Assembly: GCF_024294805.1 (NCBI RefSeq)
Contig: NZ_JANCLU010000011.1
Span: 62,001 to 126,000, forward strand
Source of the DNA: Alsobacter ponti
GTDB lineage: Bacteria; Pseudomonadota; Alphaproteobacteria; Rhizobiales; Beijerinckiaceae
Length of the DNA stretch: 64,000 nt
Direction: 5' to 3'
Part shown: one piece after another, positions 46,952-54,701 of the stretch
How positions within the stretch are numbered: position 1 is the stretch's first letter
How the letters are laid out: each line of letters begins with the position of its first letter
Position numbers and translations under genes: made by a program
Notes under the pieces: model-generated
Told to the model about the DNA's origin: nothing
Databases searched by the model: none
What the model saw: the letters and a program-made list of their open reading frames with translations, nothing else

Positions 46952-47065
46952 TTCAGACGTGGGGCGGTCTTCAGACGCCCACGGGGGTTATAGGGGGTGT
47001 TTGAGTACAGGCCGTTTGAAGGCGTCTGAACGTCGTCTGAAGGCGTGTGAAGAGGTGCGTCTGAA
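46952..47065. repeat. Iteron-like array, candidate replication origin of the element
   Basis: Five direct copies of CGTCTGAA (two with one change) start at 47013, 47023, 47034, 47044 and 47058, i.e. mostly every 10-11 bp, one DNA turn. Two inverted copies (TTCAGACG) start at 46952 and 46970. The array ends 2 bp from the stop codon of the RepA-type ATPase gene. Spacing and position fit a protein-binding origin. Confidence 0.65.
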
Positions 47066-47066
47066 A

Positions 47067-48158
47067 TCATTCGGCATCCCTCCTCTTCAGGGCCTTCAGG
47101 CGGCGGGACGGCGGTCCGATGTCTTCGATCACCACGCGGCCGGAGGCGAGGAGCCGGTCCATGGCAGCGCGGAAGCTGACCTTGCTGATACTGAGCGCGT
47201 CCGGATGCTTGGCGAATTCGTTGGGCGCGTAGTTCGCCCCTGAGTTCGGGCTGACGGTGCGCCCCTGCCGCTCGAACTGGGCGAGGAGGTCGAGGAAAAC
47301 CTGGTCAGCTTCGGCCGCGCCGTATGCGGTCCCACCCCCGAGGTCGGGTACGAAACGCCCGTCCTGGTAGCGCAGCCGGATTTCGGCACCCTTCGCCGAG
47401 TAGTTCGATTTCATGGTCCGCAGCACGCGAACGTCGGTGTCACGTTCGACGCCGCTCTCGTCCTTGACGCGCTCAAGGTAGAGGCGGCTGCGGACGCTGT
47501 TGTTCCATGCGGTCGAGCCGCTGAGGCCGGAGCCGGAGCTCATGCCAGTGAGCGACGGGTGCGCGAGGAGAAGCACGGCGAGGTCAGCCTCGATCGCGAG
47601 ACCGCGCAGCATGCCTACGAACTGCCGGACCTGGCTTCGGTCGTTTTCGTTGCCGGCGAACACGTCGGCTTGCGTGTCGAGCACGACCAGGATGGGCCGG
47701 AGGTCCAGGACCTCCTCGCGCAGGGCCTGCCACAGCGGCGTCGCGACGATCGACTGCGATCCGGGACGCAGGCCGGCCAAGACGGCATCCTCCCCCGCCA
47801 GCGGGACGATCCGCAGCGCAGAGAGATCGTCGAGCGCGAGGCCACGCGCACGCGTGATAGCGTCAAGCCGCCGGTGGATCTCGTCGCGGTCATCCTCCGC
47901 GCTGAGGTAGATCACACCGCCCGGCCGCGGGATGCCGATCGGCGAGTCCGTTGCCGTCACCGCCGCTACCGCGACCTGGTTCGCGATCAGCGATTTTCCC
48001 GTACCGCCGTCCGCGGATAGCTGCGTCACGGTGCGAAGCGGGATCTGGCCCTCAACGAACCAATCCCGATGTGGCACGGGCTGGCCGGCGAAGGCGTCCG
48101 CGTTGAAGGCCGAGAGCCTCCGCCGATCAGGCGGGAAATCGCGGATGATCTCAGCCAT
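47067..48158 (-). CDS. RepA-type AAA ATPase / replicative helicase
   Basis: 363 aa from ATG 48158. The RecA-like ATPase core has Walker A LSADGGTGKSLIANQ (near residue 45), YLSAEDDRDEI, Walker B ILVVLDTQADVF and a sensor-type LLLAHPSLTGMSSGSGLSGS, matching the AAA_25/RepA helicase family of plasmids and phages. The C-terminal part looks like a winged-helix region (FAKHPDALSISKVSFRAAMD). It overlaps the RuvC-like gene by 8 bp and is followed by an iteron-like array. Confidence 0.85.
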   Translation of the reverse strand: MAEIIRDFPPDRRRLSAFNADAFAGQPVPHRDWFVEGQIPLRTVTQLSADGGTGKSLIANQVAVAAVTATDSPIGIPRPGGVIYLSAEDDRDEIHRRLDAITRARGLALDDLSALRIVPLAGEDAVLAGLRPGSQSIVATPLWQALREEVLDLRPILVVLDTQADVFAGNENDRSQVRQFVGMLRGLAIEADLAVLLLAHPSLTGMSSGSGLSGSTAWNNSVRSRLYLERVKDESGVERDTDVRVLRTMKSNYSAKGAEIRLRYQDGRFVPDLGGGTAYGAAEADQVFLDLLAQFERQGRTVSPNSGANYAPNEFAKHPDALSISKVSFRAAMDRLLASGRVVIEDIGPPSRRLKALKRRDAE

Positions 48159-48624
48159 ACGCACCGCCGATCCCCGTTTCGGCGGCAAACCGGGCCAGGA
48201 GCGCGGCCTCGGCGCGGTTGTGGTCCATCTTGCGGGCGAAGGCATCCGACGAGGGCCAGAGACGCAGCGCGAGCGCGCGCGACTGATCCTTGTCGGCGCC
48301 TAGGCCGAAGTGCTTCTTCCACCGCCCTGGCGCGGCAAGGTGCGTCGGGACTTGCATCGCGGCGAGCACGCCGATGACGGCGCCGAACGCTGTGCCGAAT
48401 TTGAAGGTGCTCGAGACACCCTGACCAGGCATCGCGCCGACGCGCTCGACGATGGCGACGCTGGGTGCGAACTGTCGGACACGGGCGGCCAGCGTGACCG
48501 GATCCACTGCGCTCGCAGCAGCGGGCATGTCGAATGCGGCGATCTGCGCCGGATGCCCCGGGAAGTAGAAGGCGATTCCGCCGGACACGCCGGGGTCGAT
48601 GCCGAGAATGCAGGGCTCGCTCAT
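48151..48624 (-). CDS. RuvC-like Holliday junction nuclease
   Basis: 157 aa from ATG 48624. RNase H-fold signature ILGIDPGVSGGIAFY at the N terminus with the first catalytic Asp, VAIVERVGAMPGQG with Glu, and a C-terminal KMDHNRAEAALLARFA with Asp/Glu. This is the phage RuvC type, used to trim or resolve replication intermediates. It overlaps both neighbours (4 bp upstream, 8 bp downstream), so it is part of a translationally coupled replication operon. Confidence 0.87.
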   Translation of the reverse strand: MSEPCILGIDPGVSGGIAFYFPGHPAQIAAFDMPAAASAVDPVTLAARVRQFAPSVAIVERVGAMPGQGVSSTFKFGTAFGAVIGVLAAMQVPTHLAAPGRWKKHFGLGADKDQSRALALRLWPSSDAFARKMDHNRAEAALLARFAAETGIGGAYG

Positions 48625-49181
48625 GCCGCAGCCCTCACGAACGTGCAGGCGATGATCGGCGGCGGATGCCGGGTGAGCTTGTCCGTCAGTTCCTTCACGT
48701 GCGGCCCATCTTCCGCGCGGAGCGGACCGGCGAGCGCGAGTTCCTCGGCTGCCTTCGTCTCGTCGAGAATGACGATCCCCTCGCGACCACCTGCCAACCA
48801 CGAGAGCGGCGTGCGGCACACAGCGAGGCTCCTGAAGGCGTCAAGCCGCGGGGCCCAGACGTTGTCCTGGCCGAGAGCGAATGCTCTCCCCAGCCAGGTG
48901 GCGAGCCGGCCGGACCTGGGCTGCCATGCGGCGAGGTCGATCGCGCCGAAGGCGTCATTGACCAGGAAGACGATGGCCTTCTCGGGCTTCTCGGTTGCTG
49001 CACCGGCGAACTCGAAGCGCCTGCCCGGCAGGAACTCGACGCGGCTCTCGGCGAGCCATGGCAGGTCGCCGATCGCGGACGCGGGCACCCGTTCCTTGCG
49101 CAGCCACCGGATCACCCCCTGGTTGACGACCGGGAGCGTAGCGAACGTGCGCTCGATCATGTGGGATGTGGGCTCAGTCAT
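48621..49181 (-). CDS. Unknown protein of the replication operon
   Basis: 186 aa. The middle reads like a Toprim or nucleotide-binding region (KAIVFLVNDAFGAIDLAAW, GREGIVILDETKAAEELALA), which would fit a primase-associated domain, but I cannot confirm this. It is coupled by ATGA overlaps to the 68-aa gene upstream and the RuvC-like gene downstream, so it likely acts in DNA replication of the element. Confidence 0.65.
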   Translation of the reverse strand: MTEPTSHMIERTFATLPVVNQGVIRWLRKERVPASAIGDLPWLAESRVEFLPGRRFEFAGAATEKPEKAIVFLVNDAFGAIDLAAWQPRSGRLATWLGRAFALGQDNVWAPRLDAFRSLAVCRTPLSWLAGGREGIVILDETKAAEELALAGPLRAEDGPHVKELTDKLTRHPPPIIACTFVRAAA

Positions 49182-49384
49182 GCCGGCACCTCCCGAAAGA
49201 CGTGCTCAGCGATCATTCGCGCGGTCGCCAGCGGCACGCCGAAGCGGACCGCGAGCCAGTGCGAGGGGAAGTCTTGAGGCGATCCCACCTTCGCGCTATT
49301 TTCCGGGAAGCTCGGGCCTGCAAGCAGAGCATTCTCAGGAACCCCGCGTCGCGCCGGCGCGGGGTTTCGCTTTCTGGAGGTCAT
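49178..49384 (-). CDS. Small protein of the replication operon
   Basis: 68 aa with a basic N terminus and a short helix-turn-helix-like C terminus (HWLAVRFGVPLATARMIAEH). It is coupled by a 4-bp overlap to the 186-aa gene. No family recognised; a DNA-binding role is possible. Confidence 0.5.
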   Translation of the reverse strand: MTSRKRNPAPARRGVPENALLAGPSFPENSAKVGSPQDFPSHWLAVRFGVPLATARMIAEHVFREVPA

Positions 49385-49387
49385 GCG

Positions 49388-49603
49388 TTACGCAGCCTCC
49401 CGCCTGACCGCCGCTCGGGAACGTTCCCAAGCTTCCAATTCGGCTAGGTCAAAATACCGCCTCGTGTTCACGACCCGGGCAGGCGGGAAATTCAACCGAT
49501 TGTCACGTAGCCAGCGCGCGAGCGTGCGGTCCGTAATCCCGTACCGGTCGCACACGGCGCGGCTCGGAAGATATCGGGTTTCAGTCTTCGGAGATTCGGG
49601 CAC
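49388..49603 (-). CDS. AlpA/excisionase-like DNA-binding protein
   Basis: 71 aa from GTG 49603, chosen because AAGGAGG lies 5 bases upstream. It is a MerR-like winged helix-turn-helix: LPSRAVCDRYGITDRTLARW then RYFDLAELEAWERSR, the pattern of AlpA regulators and excisionases. It lies between the integrase side and the replication operon, so it may control excision or early transcription. Confidence 0.75.
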   Translation of the reverse strand: MPESPKTETRYLPSRAVCDRYGITDRTLARWLRDNRLNFPPARVVNTRRYFDLAELEAWERSRAAVRREAA

Positions 49604-49694
49604 GGAGGCCTCCTTTTCCTGCAATGACAGGGAAAGGATCGCAGCGGTTCGGAAGCACCGAAATTGAGGGCAAAGCAAATGCCCCCAGGCAAAT

Positions 49695-50405
49695 TCACCG
49701 ATAGGACGAGGGGGCGCGATACCGAGAGAGGGCCTTTTTCACGGGGGCTGATGGCGGAGAAAATGCGACCTTGCTGCCATTCAGTAGTGGTTCGGGGCAG
49801 CGCCACGGGTTCCAATCTGAAACGACGTCGTAACTGTTAGCCAATTCAGAGATGTATTCCGCGATTGAAATCAGATCTAAAAATCTCTCAGTCATCATTT
49901 CGCGCTTGTCGGAAATATTTTTATATTTATCCAGCAAATATTCATCTGTACTTACTAATATCCATCCCGCATACAGATGCGAAACATCCTTTTTCTCTCT
50001 CCACGTTCTCTTGAGGGTAGATTCATCCTGAGGAACAGCGTGTCCGTTGATCGTAGTGGCACCTTGCGAGGCCGATAAGACTAAGTGCCTCGCCTTTCGC
50101 ATGCTCAACCGTGGGCATTCCGGATTGATTGCGAACTGGACTAGGTAGAGGAGCATGTCACCGACGAGGCATCCAGCTGGCATAGCGCGCCGAAGCGGCA
50201 TCCACGAGCCATATATCTCGTTCATCATTAGGTCGTTCGCCGGAATTCCTTCCTGAAGACCTTCCTCAACTTGGGCCTTCATGCTTGAGATAAACCCGCT
50301 CCGCTTAACGGATGAGTTGGGCCAAGCGAGCAACGCATGGAAGATCAGCCAATGATAAATTGAGAGATGGCCATCGCGATCGAGGATTGGCAGATCGCGC
50401 CTCAT
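49695..50405 (-). CDS. Unknown protein coupled to the integrase, cargo candidate
   Basis: 236 aa from ATG 50405, which overlaps the integrase stop (ATGA). No family recognised. It contains aromatic, helical segments (YHWLIFHALLAWPNSSVKRS, GDMLLYLVQFAINPECPRL) and a Lys-rich middle (DKYKNISDKREMMTERF). Base composition around 49850-49990 is markedly AT-rich compared with the integrase, which points to separate acquisition. Genes beside integrases are often phage defence or other cargo, but there is no direct evidence for that here. Confidence 0.65.
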   Translation of the reverse strand: MRRDLPILDRDGHLSIYHWLIFHALLAWPNSSVKRSGFISSMKAQVEEGLQEGIPANDLMMNEIYGSWMPLRRAMPAGCLVGDMLLYLVQFAINPECPRLSMRKARHLVLSASQGATTINGHAVPQDESTLKRTWREKKDVSHLYAGWILVSTDEYLLDKYKNISDKREMMTERFLDLISIAEYISELANSYDVVSDWNPWRCPEPLLNGSKVAFSPPSAPVKKALSRYRAPSSYR

Positions 50406-51724
50406 TGGGACAGTTCCTCGACCCACTTGGCCCATGCAACGAGCGCGGCGCGCTTCTCGTCGGCGAAGCTGTGACGGTTGTAAATCCCAGCCACCCCGGA
50501 AAGCGAACCACTGATGTGGTTGATCACCTTTTCAACCACGATCTGTGAGACGCCGAGCCGCGCCATATTCGTGGCCGCGGTGCGCCGCAAGTCGTGGAGG
50601 GTCCAGCGCGGCAACGGCTCGGCGTCCAGGTTCTCGCTCCGAAGGCGTGCCAAAACGAACCCGTCGAGCCGGCTCTTGGCCCGCGAATAGCCGCCGAGGG
50701 GCGTCGTGCCCGTGGTCGTGAAGACGAAACCCGCCCTTCCTTCGATCCGCGGCAGCTCTTTTAGGATCGCAACGACCGGTTCAGATAGGGGCACCTCGTG
50801 CGCCTGGTCGTTCTTCGCCCGCTCGCGAGGGATCGTCCAAATTCGCCGACCGAGGTCGACCTCGCTCCAGCGCATCTCCCCGACCTCGTCGCGCCGCTGG
50901 GCGGTCAGCAGGAGCACCTTGAACAGGGGGCCGAAGGGCCACCCAATATCGTCGAAAGCCGCCAGGACGACCCGGAGCTCCTCGTCGGAGAGCACCCGGT
51001 CACGCGAGCGCTCGACTGACGGCGCCTTGACGCCGGCCGCTGGCGACGCCTCGAGGATGCCTCGCTCTACGCACCACGAGAACATCCGGCGCACCACCGC
51101 CAGAACGCGATTGGCGAGGATCGGCGCCCCCCTGTCGACGACGGAGTCGAGCAGTGCGATCACGTCGCGCCGGGTGATCGACTGCACCCGCCTTCCCTTC
51201 CAAGCCGGCAGCACGTCCACATTGAGGATGCGCTCAGTCTCCCGAGCCGAGCTGGCCCTCGTTTTGGTGCGCACGTGCCTCTTCAGGAATTCCTCTGAGA
51301 CGTTGTGCATCAGGTCTGCGGTAGCGTTCCTCGCCGCCTTTGCGGCCGCGCGCCGCTCGTTCCTCTCGTCCGTCGGATCAACGCCCGCATGCACCTTGGT
51401 CAATGCAGCGCGGCCGAGCTCCCTCGCCGTCGCGAGGTCGACCGTCGGAAAAGCTCCAAGGGTGTGCTTCCGGGGCCGCCCGTCGATTCGGAACCGCACT
51501 GCCCACGAACGTGCGCCACTCGGCTGAACGATGAGGTAGAGGCCTGGCAGAATGCCGTCTGGGATTTCCCGCCGCGCCGGGCCCGGTTGTGCGGTTTCGA
51601 CGGCTTTGGTCGTGAGGATTTTGGCCAACTGATTTTTCCGAGCCGGACCAACTGATGCCTTTTCCGGGTAACATATGGGTATCAGGAGTCGCCGTCTAGG
51701 GGTGTCCAAGCTTGTCCGCGACAC
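50402..51724 (-). CDS. int: Tyrosine site-specific integrase (P4 type)
   Basis: Up to 440 aa. The N-terminal arm-binding DUF4102-type domain (LYLIVQPSGARSWAVRFRID, GRPRKHTLGAFPTVDLATAR), core-binding domain and catalytic domain are all present. Catalytic residues: Arg in LTAQRRDEVGEMRW, His-x-x-Arg in LHDLRRTAATNM, His in VINHISGS, and Tyr in GIYNRHSF. The start is uncertain: GTG 51724 gives the longest form, but family alignment suggests a start nearer 51620 (a TTG in NQLAKILTTKAVE). It lies beside attR and presumably recombines the tRNA-Lys site. Confidence 0.95.
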   Translation of the reverse strand: MSRTSLDTPRRRLLIPICYPEKASVGPARKNQLAKILTTKAVETAQPGPARREIPDGILPGLYLIVQPSGARSWAVRFRIDGRPRKHTLGAFPTVDLATARELGRAALTKVHAGVDPTDERNERRAAAKAARNATADLMHNVSEEFLKRHVRTKTRASSARETERILNVDVLPAWKGRRVQSITRRDVIALLDSVVDRGAPILANRVLAVVRRMFSWCVERGILEASPAAGVKAPSVERSRDRVLSDEELRVVLAAFDDIGWPFGPLFKVLLLTAQRRDEVGEMRWSEVDLGRRIWTIPRERAKNDQAHEVPLSEPVVAILKELPRIEGRAGFVFTTTGTTPLGGYSRAKSRLDGFVLARLRSENLDAEPLPRWTLHDLRRTAATNMARLGVSQIVVEKVINHISGSLSGVAGIYNRHSFADEKRAALVAWAKWVEELSQ

Positions 51725-51817
51725 TTACGGACAATCACGATTCATGACGTTGAATCAGCGTGTTAATTGGACGATTTTTGCCCGGGAATGTCCGGCACTG
51801 TCGCGGGCCGGCTTGCA

Positions 51818-51866
51818 ACTTTTAATCAGTAGGTCCTGGGTTCGAGTCCCAGCGCGCTCACCACCT
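51818..51866 (+). repeat. attR (49-bp direct repeat)
   Basis: Identical to 36856-36904. It contains only the 3' part of tRNA-Lys and is not a functional tRNA. It marks the right boundary of the element. Confidence 0.95.
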
Positions 51867-51976
51867 CAAGAACATCCCGAGATCTTTCAATATGTTCCGA
51901 GGTGGTGGGACACTGCTTGCACGAGCGGCGGAGGAATTCTTGTCCCCACTCAGCCTAGCCTTTGTGCTTCGTGGAA

Positions 51977-52513
51977 CTAAGGCGAGCCGCGCCTTCGAAG
52001 CAGGATCGCCGAGAGCTGCCCCCGCCCAAGCGTGGCCCCGACTTCCTCGAACGCGAAAAACGGGATCAGGCTCACGGCCAGGATAATCCCCACGATGACC
52101 CGCGCCAGGATGCCGCCGTTTCCGAATTGCGGGATGCTGCTGGCCAACGTCTTGCCGTGGATGGTCCCCACCAGAACTTTCTCGAGCGTGTCGACGACAA
52201 TGAACAGGATGGCGAAGGCGATCGACTTGAGAACGATCTGCACGACCAGCGGGTGCGATCTCACGGGGGAATCAAAGCGGATGTTTTCGGCGACCACCAT
52301 GACCTTGGCCAGAACGAGAGCGTTGACCAGGCCAAGTCCCCAACTCTCGAACGGAATGTCGTAGGTCGAGAGAACGACATACTGGTGGAGCTCGAAGAGA
52401 AGGAACATCGCCCAGAGATAGAGGAACAGGATCGTGAAGCGGATGGCTTCATGCCGGGCCCTCTCCTTCAGGTTCCGCGCAGGTGAGTGAGCCTCGGTGG
52501 GCTGGGACTGCAT
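51977..52513 (-). CDS. Multi-pass membrane protein of unknown function
   Basis: 178 aa, starting with a polar leader, then four hydrophobic segments: FTILFLYLWAMFLLFELH, LGLVNALVLAKVMVVAE, IVLKSIAFAILFIVVDTLEK and ILARVIVGIILAVSLIPFFA. The C terminus is basic. No function is recognised. It is the first core gene to the right of the element and lies 46 bp downstream of the glycyl radical activase gene on the same strand; whether it belongs to that operon is unclear. Confidence 0.75.
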   Translation of the reverse strand: MQSQPTEAHSPARNLKERARHEAIRFTILFLYLWAMFLLFELHQYVVLSTYDIPFESWGLGLVNALVLAKVMVVAENIRFDSPVRSHPLVVQIVLKSIAFAILFIVVDTLEKVLVGTIHGKTLASSIPQFGNGGILARVIVGIILAVSLIPFFAFEEVGATLGRGQLSAILLRRRGSP

Positions 52514-52559
52514 CAGCCGGGATCTCCGTCCTCGTACCGCTTCATGGGAAGCTCATACA

Positions 52560-53501
52560 CTACAGCGCGGGAGCCCTGCCGAAAGACTCCGCGATGATGG
52601 CGCGCAGCCGTTCCAGCGTTTCCTGGGCCGGGGGACTGAAATCCTGCAACTCGTAGACCTTGCCCAGAAAGCCGTATTTCGACGCGCCGAACCGGTGGTA
52701 GGGCAGCAACTGGTAGTCCACCACGTTGGCGTGCGGACGAATGAACGCCAGCACCGCGCGAATGTGCTCCTCGTCGTCATTGACCCCGGGGATGAGCGGC
52801 GTCCGCGCGATGAACTTCGTGTCCGGAAACGTCTCGTAGGCCTTCTTGAAGTTCGCGAGGATGCGGGAGTTGTCCGCTCCGGTCCACAGCTTGTGGCGGA
52901 CGGGGTCGGTCAGCTTGTGGTCGTGCAGCATCACGTCGACATGATGCAGCACCTTCTCCATGAACTCCCACGGGACGTTGCCTGCGGTTTCGATCGCGGT
53001 GGAAATGCCCCGATTCCGGGCTTCCCGCAGCAGCGCCGCGCTGAAGTCCGGTTGAAGGAGGCATTCTCCGCCGCTCAGCGTGATGCCGCCGCCGGACTCG
53101 CGATAGAACGTGCCGTCCTGCTCCACTTCCTGGAGCACTTCGTCGACGGTCATGCTGCGCCCGAAGAGCGAGATCGCGCCCGCCGGGCACAGCGCGGCCA
53201 GCTCTCCCCCGGCCTCGTGGGCGAGATCCCAGTTGACCCGGACCGTGTCTTCTCCCTCGACGACGTAGAACGCCCCTTCCGGAGCGGGCGCCTTCAAACA
53301 ACGCCCGCAGGCCTTCGCGCCGATGCATTTGCGGCTGTCATAGGCGATCTCGGGCTTTGGTCCGATGCTTTCCGGATTGGAGCACCACTTGCAGTGAAGC
53401 GAGCAGAACTTCAGGAAGACGTTGGTGCGAATACCCGGCCCGTCATCGGTGCAGAAATGCTGGATATTGAGGACGAGCCCTCTCACGGCTTCAGCGCTCA
53501 T
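52560..53501 (-). CDS. Glycyl radical enzyme activating enzyme (radical SAM)
   Basis: 313 aa. Uses SAM and a [4Fe-4S] cluster to abstract hydrogen from the glycine of the partner enzyme. The radical SAM site is CSLHCKWC (Cx3Cx2C, about residues 28-35). A ferredoxin-like insert with KCIGAKACGRC and LCPAGAISLFG carries extra clusters, as in activases of the eliminase and decarboxylase types rather than of pyruvate formate-lyase. Later blocks GGGITLSGGECLLQ and TPLIPGVND are typical. ATG 53501 has GGGAG 6 bases upstream and overlaps the kinase gene by 11 bp. Confidence 0.95.
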   Translation of the reverse strand: MSAEAVRGLVLNIQHFCTDDGPGIRTNVFLKFCSLHCKWCSNPESIGPKPEIAYDSRKCIGAKACGRCLKAPAPEGAFYVVEGEDTVRVNWDLAHEAGGELAALCPAGAISLFGRSMTVDEVLQEVEQDGTFYRESGGGITLSGGECLLQPDFSAALLREARNRGISTAIETAGNVPWEFMEKVLHHVDVMLHDHKLTDPVRHKLWTGADNSRILANFKKAYETFPDTKFIARTPLIPGVNDDEEHIRAVLAFIRPHANVVDYQLLPYHRFGASKYGFLGKVYELQDFSPPAQETLERLRAIIAESFGRAPAL

Positions 53502-54681
53502 GTCCCGCTCCCTTGTCATGGCCGAGGCAGAGCCCGATGGCGGCGGCGGTGCGCACGAGGTCGCCGTCGAGCGGCACCCGGCGCACGCGATTGAGCGCTT
53601 CCGCAAGCGGCACGCTGCCGAGATGCGGCGGCTGGAACGCCATCACGCTTCCGGGCCGACCCTGTTCGATGGCGTCCACGGCGCCCGCCCCGTAGGCGAG
53701 GCCGAGCTGCCGATCCAGAGCGGACGGCGTCCCGGTCCGCACGAGATGGTCGAGGTTCAGCGGCACGGTTTCGATATCGCACGAGCGCTGCAGCTCCAGC
53801 GCAAGCGCCTCCGCGACCGCTCCCGATCGGTCGATCACGCGCCCGCCCTCGCCGAAGCGCAGATCGGAGAGCGGCGACAAGCTCTTGCGCAGGCCCGACA
53901 CCGGCGCGGCGGCCTCTCCCGGCGCCTCCCGCGACGTCGCGCCCTGGGCGACGACCACGAGCGAGGGGGGATGACCCTCGTCCCTTGCACGCCGCAGCAT
54001 CCGCGCGACGCTCGGGATGTCGTAGGGGATTTCGGGGATCAGCACGGCGTCCGCCCGGGCGGCGAGTCCGGCCTGAAGGGCGAGCCACCCGGCTTCCGCC
54101 CCCGGCACCTCGACGACGGCCAGGCGGCGGACATCGCGCGCGGCGGCCCGGATGCGATCGAGCGCATCCGTCGCATAGCCCAAGGCGCTGTCGTAGCCGA
54201 ATGCCAGGGACGTGACGGCGATATCGTTCTCGACCGACTTCGGGATGCAGACGATCGGCAACCCCTTTCGGTGCAGCCGGAAGGCGACGCTCATGGCATG
54301 CGATCCCGTGATGGCGCTGCCACCGACCACGGCGATTACGGCCTTGACGCCGGCCTCGCTCAATCGCGCCAGCAGCTCATCCGAGCGGTCCACTTCCTTG
54401 ACGGCGTTGTCGGCCGTCACCGCCCGGATCCGGAACGGATCCCGGCGGGCGCCGGTCCCCAGTGCGCTGCCGGCGATCGGAAGGGCCTCGGCGGCCCGGC
54501 GGTCCAAGGACATCACCCCGCCATCGGCGTACTCTTCAGGAAAGAGGACGCCGTCGAAGCCGTCGTGAACTCCGACGACCTCCCAGCTGGCGCGCAAGGC
54601 GGCAAGCGTCGCTCCGGCGATGACGGCGTTGAGGCCGGGCACGTATCCCCCGCCGCACGTGATGGCAATTCGCTTGGCCAT
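53491..54681 (-). CDS. Phosphofructokinase-fold protein with altered active site
   Basis: 396 aa. The PfkA fold is clear: CGGGYVPGLNAVI near residue 9, IPKSVENDI at 146-154, and VVEVPGAEAGWLALQAGLA near 190. Key motifs differ from canonical enzymes: the GGDGS/GGDDT loop is GGSAITGS (residues 120-127), the base Asp of T-I-D-N-D is Glu151, and the MGR substrate loop is PGA. It therefore probably uses a different substrate or is a regulatory homologue. It lies between the short-chain dehydrogenase and the activase, coupled to the latter, so a role in the glycyl radical pathway is inferred. Confidence 0.8.
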   Translation of the reverse strand: MAKRIAITCGGGYVPGLNAVIAGATLAALRASWEVVGVHDGFDGVLFPEEYADGGVMSLDRRAAEALPIAGSALGTGARRDPFRIRAVTADNAVKEVDRSDELLARLSEAGVKAVIAVVGGSAITGSHAMSVAFRLHRKGLPIVCIPKSVENDIAVTSLAFGYDSALGYATDALDRIRAAARDVRRLAVVEVPGAEAGWLALQAGLAARADAVLIPEIPYDIPSVARMLRRARDEGHPPSLVVVAQGATSREAPGEAAAPVSGLRKSLSPLSDLRFGEGGRVIDRSGAVAEALALELQRSCDIETVPLNLDHLVRTGTPSALDRQLGLAYGAGAVDAIEQGRPGSVMAFQPPHLGSVPLAEALNRVRRVPLDGDLVRTAAAIGLCLGHDKGAGHER

Positions 54682-54701
54682 GCTGGTCCCCCGTGCTCAG
54701 G

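Larger units (their letters stand above)
36856..51866 (-). mobile_element. 15-kb integrative element in tRNA-Lys (reduced prophage or satellite)
   Basis: Bounded by 49-bp identical direct repeats, the left one being the 3' end of the intact tRNA-Lys gene. The tyrosine integrase lies 93 bp inside the right repeat. Most genes run right to left: integrase, 236-aa unknown, AlpA-like, small proteins, RuvC-like, AAA ATPase, zinc-type small protein, resolvase, terminase small and large, two unknowns, tape measure. The left end holds a response regulator, a small operon, a divergent XRE regulator and a membrane protein. Portal, capsid, tail tube and lysis genes are not recognisable. Several inner genes are more AT-rich than the flanking genome. 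Confidence 0.93.

Noticed and set aside
46825-47070. 81-codon frame starting with ATGA overlap after the AAA ATPase gene
   Set aside because: It translates through the repeat array and is Arg/Pro-rich without structure; the repeats explain the sequence better.
51818-51897. Second tRNA-Lys gene
   Set aside because: Only the 3' 46 bases of the tRNA are present; the acceptor 5' strand, D arm and half the anticodon stem are missing. It is attR.
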